Shown piece by piece: positions 26,403 through 35,434 of a stretch of 64,000 bases of DNA (positions within the stretch are counted from its first letter, which is position 1; every line of letters starts with the position of its first letter). The notes under the pieces are model-generated. The model did not search any database and was not told the origin of the DNA. It worked only from the letters and a program-made list of their open reading frames with translations. Position numbers and translations under genes: made by a program. This DNA is from Pseudoalteromonas sp. MEBiC 03607 (GTDB lineage: Bacteria; Pseudomonadota; Gammaproteobacteria; Enterobacterales; Alteromonadaceae), in contig NZ_SRRY01000001.1 of NCBI RefSeq assembly GCF_004792295.1, forward strand, positions 1,250,501-1,314,500, written 5' to 3'.

Positions 26403-26843
26403 TTAATCTACGTAAAATTTTTGCTGAAACTTCAGCGTTTGTACTTTGCCATTTTGATTAATTTCGATATCAAAACGGTAAATTTCTTCGTTGCTGTAAT
26501 CGATTTGCGCGAGGTAATAAATTGCATCGCCTTCAACAACCTCTTTAAATTCAAGCTGCTTTTTATTGCCAAGCAGGTTGCGCGCTGTGCCTGTTAAAGT
26601 TGCAGTCTGCGCTGTTTTATCGCTGTTTTTTAATACCGAAATATTGATTATCCCTTTGTTAGGGCTGCGGTCTAAATCGTAGTTTTTGGCGATGCTAGGC
26701 TGAATAAAGGTCGATGGAAATGCAATGTAGTGAACTTCCCAAGGGCCAAGTACCTTATACTGAGCGCCTGCTTGTTCATCTGCCTGGGCAAGAGTTGTAA
26801 ATAAACTCAATAAAATCAAAGAAAAATAAATAACTTGCTTCAT
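26403..26843 (-). CDS. DUF4426 periplasmic protein
   Basis: This 146-residue protein has a cleavable signal peptide (ending TLAQADEQ). The mature part, [41 protein letters not shown], is characteristic of DUF4426, a beta-rich family without known function. I prefer the ATG at 26843 over an upstream GTG because the signal peptide then starts normally. In this order of bacteria the gene is regularly found between yggT and rdgB, as here. Confidence 0.82.
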   Translation of the reverse strand: MKQVIYFSLILLSLFTTLAQADEQAGAQYKVLGPWEVHYIAFPSTFIQPSIAKNYDLDRSPNKGIINISVLKNSDKTAQTATLTGTARNLLGNKKQLEFKEVVEGDAIYYLAQIDYSNEEIYRFDIEINQNGKVQTLKFQQKFYVD

Positions 26844-26856
26844 GCTATATCTCACT

Positions 26857-26883
26857 TAACAAAAGAGGCCTTTTCGGCCTCTT
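26857..26883 (-). terminator. Terminator after yggT
   Basis: Arms AAGAGGCC (26863-26870) and GGCCTCTT (26876-26883) enclose a 5-base loop. Read leftward they are followed by TTTTGTT. It lies 17 bases after the yggT stop and so splits the leftward cluster into yggS-proC-yggT and DUF4426-rdgB-hemW. Confidence 0.7.
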
Positions 26884-26900
26884 GATGTAGTTGTTATTAC

Positions 26901-27434
26901 TTAGCCTATAAAATCCATCAATAAGATTTGTAAAAACTGTAGACCAATGATCAGTACTAAAATCGATAAATCAAGACCGCCAAGTGGTGGAATGATTTTA
27001 CGAATAGGGCGAAGCATAGGTTCAGTCAGCTGATGAAAAACGGCCTCAATAGGGTTGTAACCTTGGCTTACCCAGCTCAATAATGCACGAATTATTAAGA
27101 CCCAAAATAACAGATTTAAGCCTTCTTTTATTACAGTCATTAAAGCAGAAACAAATACTGGTGCTGGAGACCAGGTACCGTAAAACATCAGTAAAATCAC
27201 ACTAATTTTGGCTACGGCTACAAGATATGCAAGGACTAACGATGCCATATCAAAGCCACCCAATCCCGGAATAATTTTACGAAGAGGATTTACTGCAAAT
27301 GATGTTGCCTTTACTACAAATTGGCTAATTGGATTATAAAAGTCCGCTTTTGCCGTTTGTAACCAAAAGCGTAAAAGGACCACCATTAAAAAGAGATCGA
27401 AAACAATCCCAACTAAAAATTGCATGGCTTGCAT
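26901..27434 (-). CDS. yggT: YggT family membrane protein
   Basis: This is a 177-residue membrane protein made of two similar halves. Each half has a hydrophobic hairpin followed by the YggT signature: FYNPISQFVVKATSFAVNPLRKIIPGLGGFD in the first, and GYNPIEAVFHQLTEPMLRPIRKIIPPLGGLD in the second. The family has been connected with osmotic-shock tolerance and, in plants and cyanobacteria, with cytochrome and thylakoid functions; the molecular role in proteobacteria is not fixed. It follows proC by 23 bases. Confidence 0.92.
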   Translation of the reverse strand: MQAMQFLVGIVFDLFLMVVLLRFWLQTAKADFYNPISQFVVKATSFAVNPLRKIIPGLGGFDMASLVLAYLVAVAKISVILLMFYGTWSPAPVFVSALMTVIKEGLNLLFWVLIIRALLSWVSQGYNPIEAVFHQLTEPMLRPIRKIIPPLGGLDLSILVLIIGLQFLQILLMDFIG

Positions 27435-27457
27435 AGTTTTACCTTCAAAAAGTAAGC

Positions 27458-28279
27458 TTAAAGTTCTTTTTCCATTGCCTGAGCGCGAGCGATACAGGCG
27501 TCCATTGCATCAGCAACTGTAGCGACTAAACCTTGTGATTTAAGGTGCTCTACCGCTTCATGAGTTGTACCGCCTTTCGATGTAACATTTGCTCGTAACT
27601 GAGTTATGCTGATATCTGGTTGTGAAAGTGCCATTTCAGCTGCGCCAAGCGCCGTTTGCTGTACTAAGCGGCGTGCATCTTCATCACTAAAACCAAGGGC
27701 TTTTGCTTTTTCTTCAATGGCTTCCATAAATAAGAAAAAGTAAGCAGGTGATGAGCCTGTCACAGCGATAATATCGTTAATTTGAGACTCGTGTTCTACC
27801 CATTTAACAATACCTGTACACTCGAATACCTGTTGAACAAACTCATGTTCTTCAGCGGTTTCATCTGCGCCGAATAATCCAGAAACGCCACGACCAAGCA
27901 ATGATGGTGTATTTGGCATACAACGCACCATTTTCACATCTTGACCTAGCATTTCACGTAAACGTTTTACGGTAAGACCTGCTGCCACTGAAATAAATAG
28001 CTTGTCGCTAAAATCAACACTAGAATCTTGGAATGATTGGCAAAGATCACCCATCATTTGTGGTTTAACAGACAAGACAATCACATCTGCATCGCGAAGT
28101 GCCGCGTTGTTATCCGCGGTAGTTTGCACCCCGAAATCAGCAGCAACCTTAGCTAATTTTTCTTGGTTGCGATTGGTTGCAATAATATTTTTAGCTGCAA
28201 AACCGTTCTTTACCATGCCACCGATAATGGCGTAGCTCATGTTACCCGTGCCTATAAATGCGATTTTTTTGTCTGACAT
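27458..28279 (-). CDS. proC: Pyrroline-5-carboxylate reductase
   Basis: This 273-residue enzyme reduces 1-pyrroline-5-carboxylate to proline with NAD(P)H. The N-terminal dinucleotide fold shows IAFIGTGNMSYAIIGGMVKNG. The signature near the C-terminus reads LRANVTSKGGTTHEAVEHL. Length matches E. coli ProC (269). It starts 17 bases after the yggS stop, the conserved pairing. Confidence 0.96.
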   Translation of the reverse strand: MSDKKIAFIGTGNMSYAIIGGMVKNGFAAKNIIATNRNQEKLAKVAADFGVQTTADNNAALRDADVIVLSVKPQMMGDLCQSFQDSSVDFSDKLFISVAAGLTVKRLREMLGQDVKMVRCMPNTPSLLGRGVSGLFGADETAEEHEFVQQVFECTGIVKWVEHESQINDIIAVTGSSPAYFFLFMEAIEEKAKALGFSDEDARRLVQQTALGAAEMALSQPDISITQLRANVTSKGGTTHEAVEHLKSQGLVATVADAMDACIARAQAMEKEL

Positions 28280-28296
28280 ATGTCTGTTATCACCTT

Positions 28297-28983
28297 TTAA
28301 TTTCGTTGGCCAAATATATCCGTGCCAATGCGTACCATGGTTGAACCTGCAGCAATTGCCGCTTCAACATCATTACTCATACCCATCGACAAGGTGTCTA
28401 CTTGGGGATATTGGGCCTTTAGTTTATCAAAGCAAGCGCTTAATTGCTCAAAATATTGTAATTGTTGCGCCGTATCGTCCGTTTTGGCGGGAATAGCCAT
28501 CACACCTCTGAGACATAAATTATCACATTGACTGATAAATTCTGCCAATGTCATTACCTCGTCGGGGTGGCAGCCTGACTTAGCCTCTTCTAAACTAATA
28601 TTTACTTGAATTAATACATTCAGCGGTGATTTATCCGAGGGACGTTGTTCGTTCAGACGTTTGGCTATTTTTATACGGTCAACACTTTGTACCCAGTCGA
28701 AATGGCTGGCAACAAGTGCACTTTTATTCGATTGAATAGGGCCAATAAAATGCCAAACAATATCTTTGTATTCAGCAAGGGCAGCCACTTTTGTTACTGC
28801 TTCTTGTACGTAAGATTCGCCAAACAATCGTTGGCCCTGTTCATAAGCAGCAATGATATCGTCGGTTGGTTTGGTTTTTGAGACAGCCAATAGGTTTATT
28901 GATTGCTCATTACGTTGATTATTTTTTGCAGCTTGCGCAATTCTGGCATAGGCGGATGTAAGTCGTTCTGCTATTGTAACCAT
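28297..28983 (-). CDS. yggS: YggS/PLPBP pyridoxal phosphate homeostasis protein
   Basis: This protein binds pyridoxal 5'-phosphate and helps control its free level. The lysine that binds PLP lies in LLAVSKTKP (about residue 37). WHFIGPIQSNK and the C-terminal LSMGMSNDVEAAIAAGSTMVRIGTDIFG are classic. I start it at the ATG at 28983 (228 residues) because MVTIAERLTSAYARI aligns with E. coli YggS; an in-frame ATG at 29010 would add nine residues and leave only two bases before the divergent pilT start. Neither start has a clear ribosome site. Confidence 0.9.
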   Translation of the reverse strand: MVTIAERLTSAYARIAQAAKNNQRNEQSINLLAVSKTKPTDDIIAAYEQGQRLFGESYVQEAVTKVAALAEYKDIVWHFIGPIQSNKSALVASHFDWVQSVDRIKIAKRLNEQRPSDKSPLNVLIQVNISLEEAKSGCHPDEVMTLAEFISQCDNLCLRGVMAIPAKTDDTAQQLQYFEQLSACFDKLKAQYPQVDTLSMGMSNDVEAAIAAGSTMVRIGTDIFGQRN

Positions 28984-29012
28984 ATAATTATCAGTTGGTT
29001 GTGGAGTCATAA

Positions 29013-30053
29013 ATGGATATTACCGAATTATTGGCCTTTAGTGTGCAACACAAAGCCTCGGATTTACACTTATCATCAGGCGTATCACCTATGATACGCG
29101 TTGATGGCGATGTACGTCGTATTAATATTCCAGCATTAGAACAAAAAGATGTAAATAGTCTGGTATACGATATTATGAACGATAATCAGCGTAAGGACTA
29201 CGAACAAAATCTCGAAGTGGATTTTTCTTTCGAAGTACCTAATCTTGCGCGTTTTCGTGTTAATGCATTCAACTCAAACCGTGGCCCGGCTGCGGTGTTT
29301 CGTACTATCCCTAGTGATGTACTGACTCTAGATGATTTAGGTGCACCGGATATTTTTAAAACCATTGCAGATAACCCTCGTGGTCTCGTGTTGGTGACAG
29401 GGCCTACCGGCTCCGGTAAATCAACGACACTGGCAGCAATGGTCGATTACATCAATCAGAACAAGCACCATCATATTTTGACGATTGAAGATCCAATCGA
29501 ATTCGTACATGAGAATAAATTGAGCTTGATTAACCAGCGTGAAGTTCATCGTGATACGCATAGCTTTTCGAATGCGCTTAGAAGTGCGTTGCGTGAAGAC
29601 CCTGATGTTATCTTAGTTGGTGAGCTGCGTGACCTTGAAACAATTCGCCTCGCGATGACTGCAGCAGAAACCGGTCACTTAGTGTTTGGTACTTTGCATA
29701 CTACCTCTGCACCAAAAACTATCGACCGTATCATCGACGTATTCCCAGGTGAAGAAAAAGACATGGTGCGATCAATGCTATCTGAATCATTACGTGCCGT
29801 AATCTCGCAAACATTACTTAAAAAAGTCGGTGGTGGTCGAGTTGCTGCTCATGAGATTATGATCGGTATTCCTGCAATTCGTAACTTGATCCGTGAAGAC
29901 AAGATTGCGCAAATGTACTCATCGATTCAGACAGGTGCTTCGCATGGTATGCAAACGATGGATCAATGTTTAGCAAGCTTAGTTAACTTCGGTATCATTA
30001 CAACCAATGATGCACGTGCGAAAGCGCAAGATAAAACTCAATTTGGTGGCTAA
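29013..30053 (+). CDS. pilT: Type IV pilus retraction ATPase PilT
   Basis: This is a 346-residue hexameric ATPase that powers pilus retraction and twitching. Walker A is GPTGSGKST near residue 133-141. The Asp box (ILTIEDPIEFVH), Walker B (VILVGELRD, usually GEMRD) and His box (TGHLVFGTLHT) are all present. The C-terminal AIRNLIREDKIAQ matches the retraction motif AIRNLIRE. The ATG has GTGGAG eight bases upstream. It is divergent from yggS and 14 bases upstream of pilU. Confidence 0.97.
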   Translation: MDITELLAFSVQHKASDLHLSSGVSPMIRVDGDVRRINIPALEQKDVNSLVYDIMNDNQRKDYEQNLEVDFSFEVPNLARFRVNAFNSNRGPAAVFRTIPSDVLTLDDLGAPDIFKTIADNPRGLVLVTGPTGSGKSTTLAAMVDYINQNKHHHILTIEDPIEFVHENKLSLINQREVHRDTHSFSNALRSALREDPDVILVGELRDLETIRLAMTAAETGHLVFGTLHTTSAPKTIDRIIDVFPGEEKDMVRSMLSESLRAVISQTLLKKVGGGRVAAHEIMIGIPAIRNLIREDKIAQMYSSIQTGASHGMQTMDQCLASLVNFGIITTNDARAKAQDKTQFGG

Positions 30054-30067
30054 CGGAGTTACTTAAG

Positions 30068-31201
30068 ATGTCTTTACCTTTAAATCACTTTTTACAAGTT
30101 ATGATCGATAAAAAAGCGTCTGACTTATTTGTTTCGAGCCAATTACCAGTGAGTGCAAAAATCAATGGTGAGCTTGTACATCTTACTGATGAGAAGCTCT
30201 CTGATGAAAGCTCTCTGGCTTTAGTTGAGTCTGCGATGAGCGATAAGCAGCGCCAAGAATTTCATGACACTAAAGAGTGTAATTTTGCTATAGCGACAGA
30301 TGAAGGGCGTTTCCGTGTTTCTGCTTTTTGGCAGCGAGATCGTGCCGGTATGGTTATTCGTCGTATCGTGACGAAAATACCGGACGTTAATGAGCTTGGT
30401 CTGCCGTCAACACTGACCGATGTGATCATGGCAAAGCGTGGTTTAGTATTGTTTGTGGGTGGTACAGGTACCGGTAAATCAACGTCATTAGCAGCGCTTC
30501 TGGGTTATCGTAACCGCAATCAGCGAGGTCATATTTTAACGATTGAAGACCCGATTGAATTTGTTCATGAACATCGTAAAAGTATCATCACCCAACGTGA
30601 AGTTGGTTTAGATACAGAAAGCTTTGAATCCGCTCTGAAAAGTTCACTGCGTCAAGCACCCGATGTTATCTTGATTGGTGAGATACGCTCCCAAGAAACC
30701 ATGGAATATGCCCTAAGCTTTGCCGAAACCGGTCATTTGTGTGTAGCAACACTGCACGCCAACAACGCCAACCAAGCCATTGACCGTATCATGCACTTAG
30801 TACCAAAAGAGAAGCACGATAAATTAAAGTACGACTTAGCACTAAACTTACGTGCCATTGTTGCCCAGCAGTTGATACCTACAGCCGATGGTGAGGGCCG
30901 TGTTGCAGCTATCGAAATTCTGCTTAACTCACCGATGGTGGCTGAGCTTATCAAACGTGGTGATATTGGCTCTATCAAAGAAACCATGGCGAAATCGAAA
31001 GAAATGGGCATGCAAACCTTTGACCAAGCGTTATTTGAGCTTTATAAACAGCGTCGAATTAATTACGCTGATGCGCTTCATCATGCCGACTCACCAAACG
31101 ACTTGCGCTTGATGATCAAATTGCAAAATAATGAGCAAAAAGGTGCTGGTTTCTTACAAGGTGTTACCATCGACGGCCTTGACGAGAAGAGCGATATATA
31201 A
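30068..31201 (+). CDS. pilU: PilT-dependent retraction ATPase PilU
   Basis: This 377-residue paralog of PilT assists retraction under load. Walker A is GGTGTGKST; VILIGEIRSQETM and TGHLCVATLHANNANQAIDR follow. The C-terminal tail of about 30 residues beyond the ATPase core is typical of PilU. Its stop codon shares a base with the start of the next, frameshifted gene (TAATG), so all three were probably one transcript. Confidence 0.95.
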   Translation: MSLPLNHFLQVMIDKKASDLFVSSQLPVSAKINGELVHLTDEKLSDESSLALVESAMSDKQRQEFHDTKECNFAIATDEGRFRVSAFWQRDRAGMVIRRIVTKIPDVNELGLPSTLTDVIMAKRGLVLFVGGTGTGKSTSLAALLGYRNRNQRGHILTIEDPIEFVHEHRKSIITQREVGLDTESFESALKSSLRQAPDVILIGEIRSQETMEYALSFAETGHLCVATLHANNANQAIDRIMHLVPKEKHDKLKYDLALNLRAIVAQQLIPTADGEGRVAAIEILLNSPMVAELIKRGDIGSIKETMAKSKEMGMQTFDQALFELYKQRRINYADALHHADSPNDLRLMIKLQNNEQKGAGFLQGVTIDGLDEKSDI

Positions 31202-32069
31202 TGTTTTCGCGGATAATTATAGCTGCCTTTATACTGCTGGTAACTGCCTTTGAGGCGTCTAGTAATGTTGTTGAAGATGTTGTTATTTTTATCCGCGATG
31301 ATGTTTATGACGATTACAGTCGCTTCTTAAATGGTCGTAAACCTATTGAAGTAAAAGACTTTAGTGGAGCTTACATCCGCCGTGATGTAGTTGATATGAT
31401 CATTGCTCAACAAGCGTTGAGCTTAGGTGGTTTCAATAAATCATTTCGCTATCACAAAGGTAATGCTAATTACCGTAACACCAAGCTTTTAGAAGATGGC
31501 CAGTTATTACTTAGCTTGATAGTGTGTGGTCAGTAGATGCAAAGCAGCTTGCTGAGTCTGTGTATATTTCAGATCCCGTGATCCGTATTGGTGAATATTT
31601 TGCTGGTATATTCACGTCCCCAAACAATAAAAAAGCACTGCAATTAAAGCAGTTTGCTGACTTTAAGCAATTAACTGCGGTTTCAACACCTCGTTGGCAA
31701 ACTGACTGGCAAACGTTATCGGCTCTACCGCTCAAAGAGCTGCTCAGAGAAGATGAGTGGCTTGGGCAAGTCCGCACGGTATCGATGCAGTGGGTTGATT
31801 TTATGATGATGCCTTTAATGCCAAGTCTCAATAATCGTTACAGTTTGGAAAATATTGAACTGGTTGCAGTACCTAACGTGGTATTGCAATTAAATGATAG
31901 CCGTCACTTTATTATTTCGAAAAAGCATCCAGACGGAAAAGCCGCCTTTGCAGCAATTCAAAAAGGCTTACAGCAGCTTCGTAATAGCAGCGCTATTGAA
32001 AAAGCCTACCGAGAGGCAGGCTTTATTCCAGATTTAAACGACTATACCGTGATTAACAAAGCGCGTTAG
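31201..32069 (+). pseudogene. Solute-binding-like protein broken by a -1 frameshift
   Basis: Two adjacent frames make one protein. The first (from ATG 31201) has a signal peptide and reads to a TAG at 31534. The second, open from 31515 to the stop at 32069, continues with VWSVDAKQLAESVYISDPVIRIGEYFAGIFTSP. One missing base near 31512-31520 would join them as LLLS-(L/F)-DSVWSVDAKQ, giving about 289 residues. The joined protein has the layout of periplasmic family 3 solute-binding proteins (SDPVIRIGEYFAGIFT; a C-terminal GLQQLRNSSAIEKAYREAGF). No slippery heptamer is visible at the junction, so programmed shifting is unlikely; a true mutation or a sequencing error fits better. It starts within the pilU stop. 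Confidence 0.75.
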
Positions 32070-32515
32070 TCGCCATAAGATTGCTCAAAAAAACTTTCTA
32101 AGATGATCACCGCAGACATATTATCAACGTTACCTTTACCAAGGTTACGGTAACCACCTTGTTCGAATAAACGCGCTTTGGCATCTGCGGTTGTTAGTCG
32201 TTCGTCTTGAGTTTCAACCGGGATAGCAAAGTGATTATGCAAACGGTTTGCAAACTTCTTGGCTTTAAAAGTGACTTCTTGATTGCTGCCATCCATATTA
32301 AGCGGTAAACCAACTACCATTAGATCTGGTTGCCAGTCATCTACTTGCTTTTTTATTTGCTGCCAATCAGGAATACCGTCTTTGGCTTTCACTGCTTGAA
32401 GGCTTGAGGCTGTGCCGGTTAGCTCTTGGCCTATGGCGATACCAATACTTTTGGTGCCAAAATCAAAGCCCATAACGGTGCGCTCACCTACGGGCTTAAA
32501 TGTTCTTTTTGTCAT
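32066..32515 (-). CDS. ruvX: RuvX/YqgF Holliday-junction-resolvase-like protein
   Basis: This is a 149-residue RNase H-fold protein. The first catalytic Asp lies in [17 protein letters not shown]; later blocks are [13 protein letters not shown] and [16 protein letters not shown]. The family (YqgF) takes part in 16S rRNA maturation and is often described as a putative Holliday-junction resolvase. It lies 21 bases after yqgE in the conserved rsmE-gshB-yqgE-ruvX order. It overlaps the convergent frameshifted gene by four bases. Confidence 0.94.
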   Translation of the reverse strand: MTKRTFKPVGERTVMGFDFGTKSIGIAIGQELTGTASSLQAVKAKDGIPDWQQIKKQVDDWQPDLMVVGLPLNMDGSNQEVTFKAKKFANRLHNHFAIPVETQDERLTTADAKARLFEQGGYRNLGKGNVDNMSAVIILESFFEQSYGD

Positions 32516-32536
32516 AGTTTCAATAATTCATTTATG

Positions 32537-33094
32537 TTAGGCATGGCCGGCTTCAGAGCTTAGCTGACTTACATCAAACCCCAACATGGATACCGCTTTT
32601 TCCCAGCGCTTTTCAACAGGGGTGTTGAAGATGATATCTGGATCTGCTTTTATGATAAGCCATGAATTTTCTAGCAGCTCTTGCTCAAGTTGACCCTGCT
32701 CCCAACCTGCATAACCTAAAGTAATAATAAATTGTTCAGGTGCTTCATTAGTGGTTAAGCTTGCCAGCACATCTTTTGAAGTGGTGATCATAATATCACT
32801 GCTAAGCTTTTGGCTTGATGAATAGCCATGCTTAGGAGAATGTAACACAAAGCCGCGGTCTGTTTTTACGGGGCCGCCAGCATAAACAGCAAGCCCTGCG
32901 GCTTGCTTATTTTTGTCGTTATCAATCTCGATTTTATCGAGTAATTCACCCACAGTAATATTAATAGGCTGATTAATAACCAGCCCCATAGCACCCTCTT
33001 GATTGTGCTCACAAATATAAGTGACAGCACGTTTAAAAAAAGGGTCTTGCATGCTTGGCATCGCGATTAAGAAATGATTCTCTAATGACTGCAT
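32537..33094 (-). CDS. yqgE: YqgE/AlgH family protein
   Basis: This 185-residue protein starts with LENHFLIAMPSMQDPFFKRAVTYICEHNQEGAMGLVINQP, the UPF0301/AlgH signature. GGPVKTDRGFVLHSP and LGYAGWEQGQLEQELLENSW are the other family blocks. Its biochemical role is not known. It lies between gshB and ruvX in the conserved cluster. Confidence 0.93.
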   Translation of the reverse strand: MQSLENHFLIAMPSMQDPFFKRAVTYICEHNQEGAMGLVINQPINITVGELLDKIEIDNDKNKQAAGLAVYAGGPVKTDRGFVLHSPKHGYSSSQKLSSDIMITTSKDVLASLTTNEAPEQFIITLGYAGWEQGQLEQELLENSWLIIKADPDIIFNTPVEKRWEKAVSMLGFDVSQLSSEAGHA

Positions 33095-33118
33095 AGGTCG
33101 CCCCTTTTGTTGTTTAGA

Positions 33119-34072
33119 TTAAGTATGGCTCAGTTTGCTCTCAATGGCATCAAATAACTTACCAGTGATAGAAATGTCGTACGCGGCTTCAATTTCTTTT
33201 ACACAAGTCGGCGCAGTGACGTTGATTTCAGTTAAGCGGTCACCAATGATGTCTAAGCCCACAAAAATAAGGCCTTTTTCTTTTAACGTTGGTGCGACTG
33301 CTTCGGCGATTTTGCGATCTGATTCGCTAATAGGGCGAGCTTCACCACGGCCACCTGCTGCTAGATTACCGCGCGTTTCACCATTTTGTGGAATTCGTGC
33401 TAGGCAGTAAGGCATGACTTCACCATCAACGACAAGGACACGTTTATCGCCTTGTTTGATTTCAGGAATATAGTTTTGTGCCATTGCAAAGCGGCTACCA
33501 TGCTCGGTTAATGTTTCGCAAATTACACCAATATTGGCATCATCTTCTTTAACACGAAAGATAGAGGCACCGCCCATACCATCAAGTGGTTTTAGTATGA
33601 TGTCTTTATGCTCAGCTAAAAATGCGCGAATATCTGCTTGGCTTCGCGTTACTAATGTATCTGGTGTATGTTCACTAAACCAAGCGGTGAACAGTTTTTC
33701 GTTTGCATCACGCAAACTTTGCGGTTTGTTAATAACTAATGTGCCAGCTTGTTCTGCGCGCTCTAAAATATAGGTTGCGTAAATATATTCAGTATCAAAA
33801 GGTGGATCTTTACGCATTAAGATCACGTCTAAATCAGCAAGGGCAACGGTGGCTTTTTCTTCTAATTCGTACCAATGATTTACATCGTCAAATACACGGG
33901 CTTTGGCAGCTGTTGCATAGCCTTGACCTTGACGCAGTGACAGGTCGTCCATTTCCATGTAATAAAGTTCGTAGCCACGTTTTTGTGCTTCCATCATCAT
34001 TGCGAAGCCAGTGTCTTTTTTTATGTTAAAGCCACTAATTGGATCAGAGATTATGCCTAACTTAATTGCCAT
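33119..34072 (-). CDS. gshB: Glutathione synthetase
   Basis: This 317-residue ATP-grasp ligase joins gamma-glutamylcysteine and glycine. Family blocks include MRKDPPFDTEYIYATYILE, DIILKPLDGMGGASIF (nucleotide-binding loop), GDKRVLVVDGEVMPYCLARIP and FVGLDIIGDRLTEINVTAPT. Length matches E. coli GshB (316). It lies second in the leftward rsmE-gshB-yqgE-ruvX unit. Confidence 0.96.
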   Translation of the reverse strand: MAIKLGIISDPISGFNIKKDTGFAMMMEAQKRGYELYYMEMDDLSLRQGQGYATAAKARVFDDVNHWYELEEKATVALADLDVILMRKDPPFDTEYIYATYILERAEQAGTLVINKPQSLRDANEKLFTAWFSEHTPDTLVTRSQADIRAFLAEHKDIILKPLDGMGGASIFRVKEDDANIGVICETLTEHGSRFAMAQNYIPEIKQGDKRVLVVDGEVMPYCLARIPQNGETRGNLAAGGRGEARPISESDRKIAEAVAPTLKEKGLIFVGLDIIGDRLTEINVTAPTCVKEIEAAYDISITGKLFDAIESKLSHT

Positions 34073-34141
34073 ATTTTTGCCTTAGAATCGAAGTGCCATA
34101 CTGTATTTAGTAACTTTGATATATGGGTATTTTTACCATTT

Positions 34142-34876
34142 TCAATTGGCTAAGTCGCCAAACTGTAATTGCAATGCGCTTAAAACAGTCAGTGCGGCTG
34201 TTTCTGTTCGAAGTACGCGTGGGCCTAAGCGAATATCAACGAAGGCTTGTTGCTTTGCAATGTTAATTTCTTCATCAGTAAAACCGCCTTCAGGGCCAAC
34301 TAAAAAGCGCACACCTTCGCTAGGCACTTCAATGGTTTTAATACTATGCTCAGCACGAGGGTGTAGGGTAAGTTTAATTGCTTCGCTAGCTTGTTCTAAC
34401 CACACTTTTATATCGATAGGTGGATGCACAACAGGCACGAAGTTACGGCCAGATTGCTCAGCTGCAGCAATTGCAATTTTTTGCCATTGTTGGTGTTTTT
34501 TCTGCAGTCTGTCGCCACTCAGTTTTACACCACAGCGTTGACTAAAAATAGGGGTAATTTCAGTGATACCTAACTCCACCGATTTTTGAATGGTGAAATC
34601 CATTTTATCGCCACGAGAGATGCCTTGGCCCAAGTGAATTTTAAGTGGTGATTCAACGTCGTGATCGATAAACTCTTGCGGCTCAACAACGACTGTTTTT
34701 TTACTGACCTCGATGATTTCGCTGAGGTATTCACCGCCTTCGCCATTAAAAATAGATACTTTATCTCCGACTTGCATACGTAACACTCGGCCAACATGAC
34801 CTGCTGCATCATCATCAAGTGCTACAGGAGTGTTTAAAGAAATCGCTGAAGGTTGGTAAATATGAGGTACTCGCAT
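34142..34876 (-). CDS. rsmE: 16S rRNA m3U1498 methyltransferase RsmE
   Basis: This is a 244-residue SPOUT methyltransferase that methylates N3 of U1498 in 16S rRNA. The N-terminal PUA-like domain starts MRVPHIYQ. The SPOUT knot shows RFLVGPEGGFTDEEI and RLGPRVLRTETAALTVLSALQ. I use the ATG at 34876, matching the E. coli start (MRIPRIY); a GTG nine bases upstream is the alternative. A 69-base gap separates it from gshB. Confidence 0.94.
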   Translation of the reverse strand: MRVPHIYQPSAISLNTPVALDDDAAGHVGRVLRMQVGDKVSIFNGEGGEYLSEIIEVSKKTVVVEPQEFIDHDVESPLKIHLGQGISRGDKMDFTIQKSVELGITEITPIFSQRCGVKLSGDRLQKKHQQWQKIAIAAAEQSGRNFVPVVHPPIDIKVWLEQASEAIKLTLHPRAEHSIKTIEVPSEGVRFLVGPEGGFTDEEINIAKQQAFVDIRLGPRVLRTETAALTVLSALQLQFGDLAN

Positions 34877-34945
34877 GGCTGTCACTTATCAATAATTTTA
34901 GCAATATGGTAAGTATACAGCGGTTTAGGTGCAATTATTTATTTG

Positions 34946-35407
34946 TTATTTAAGGTCGTCTTTTGCACTTAAGACGTGAGCGGTGGTTTCGGCAATCTCA
35001 GATTGGCAAGAAAGGTGGTTAATATGAGCAGCATCAGGGCAGGGGGTAAAGCTAAAACCTTGCTCGTCTTGTTGAACTAAGTACCTTATCTTGTGTAATG
35101 AATTATAAATAAACTTTTGTGCATCATCAGCCAGTTGGTAATCAGTTAGATTAATGAGTACTCCCTGTATTGTGTGATGCTCGTGCAAATAGCTGGCTAG
35201 CTCAGAAACGCTTATTTCATTGCTAAAATCGCAGTAGCAATAATCTTTAATTAGTTCATCGAACATCAGCTTGACCATTTGTCGGCTATTAGCACCAGCC
35301 ACAACAAGTGTAGAGCTTTCAGCTTTAGCAAAATAATGCTCAGCGAATGCTCGACTAAACTCATTGTCGATATCGACTAATAAAAAATTATTAATTTTAT
35401 TTGGCAT
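34946..35407 (-). CDS. Uncharacterised 153-residue protein
   Basis: I do not recognise this gene. It encodes a soluble acidic protein that opens with a beta strand and helix (NNFLLVDIDNEFSRAFAEHYFAKA) and a second strand (SSTLVVAGANSRQMVKLMFDEL). The alternating pattern resembles a Rossmann-like or short-chain-dehydrogenase remnant, yet no glycine-rich nucleotide loop is visible. I start at the ATG at 35407 (MPNKINNF). It lies 27 bases after the DUF350 gene in the same direction, so the two may be co-expressed. Confidence 0.5.
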   Translation of the reverse strand: MPNKINNFLLVDIDNEFSRAFAEHYFAKAESSTLVVAGANSRQMVKLMFDELIKDYCYCDFSNEISVSELASYLHEHHTIQGVLINLTDYQLADDAQKFIYNSLHKIRYLVQQDEQGFSFTPCPDAAHINHLSCQSEIAETTAHVLSAKDDLK

Positions 35408-35434
35408 AAAGCCCCACGATTCAAACACTTCTGA

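Noticed and set aside
31505..31536. Programmed -1 frameshift in the gene after pilU
   Set aside because: There is no slippery heptamer (X XXY YYZ) and no stimulatory hairpin directly after the junction; mutation or sequencing error explains it better.
33135..33410. Plus-strand frame of 91 codons opposite gshB, and similar frames opposite rsmE and valS
   Set aside because: They lie inside well-conserved genes on the other strand and have no recognisable protein features.
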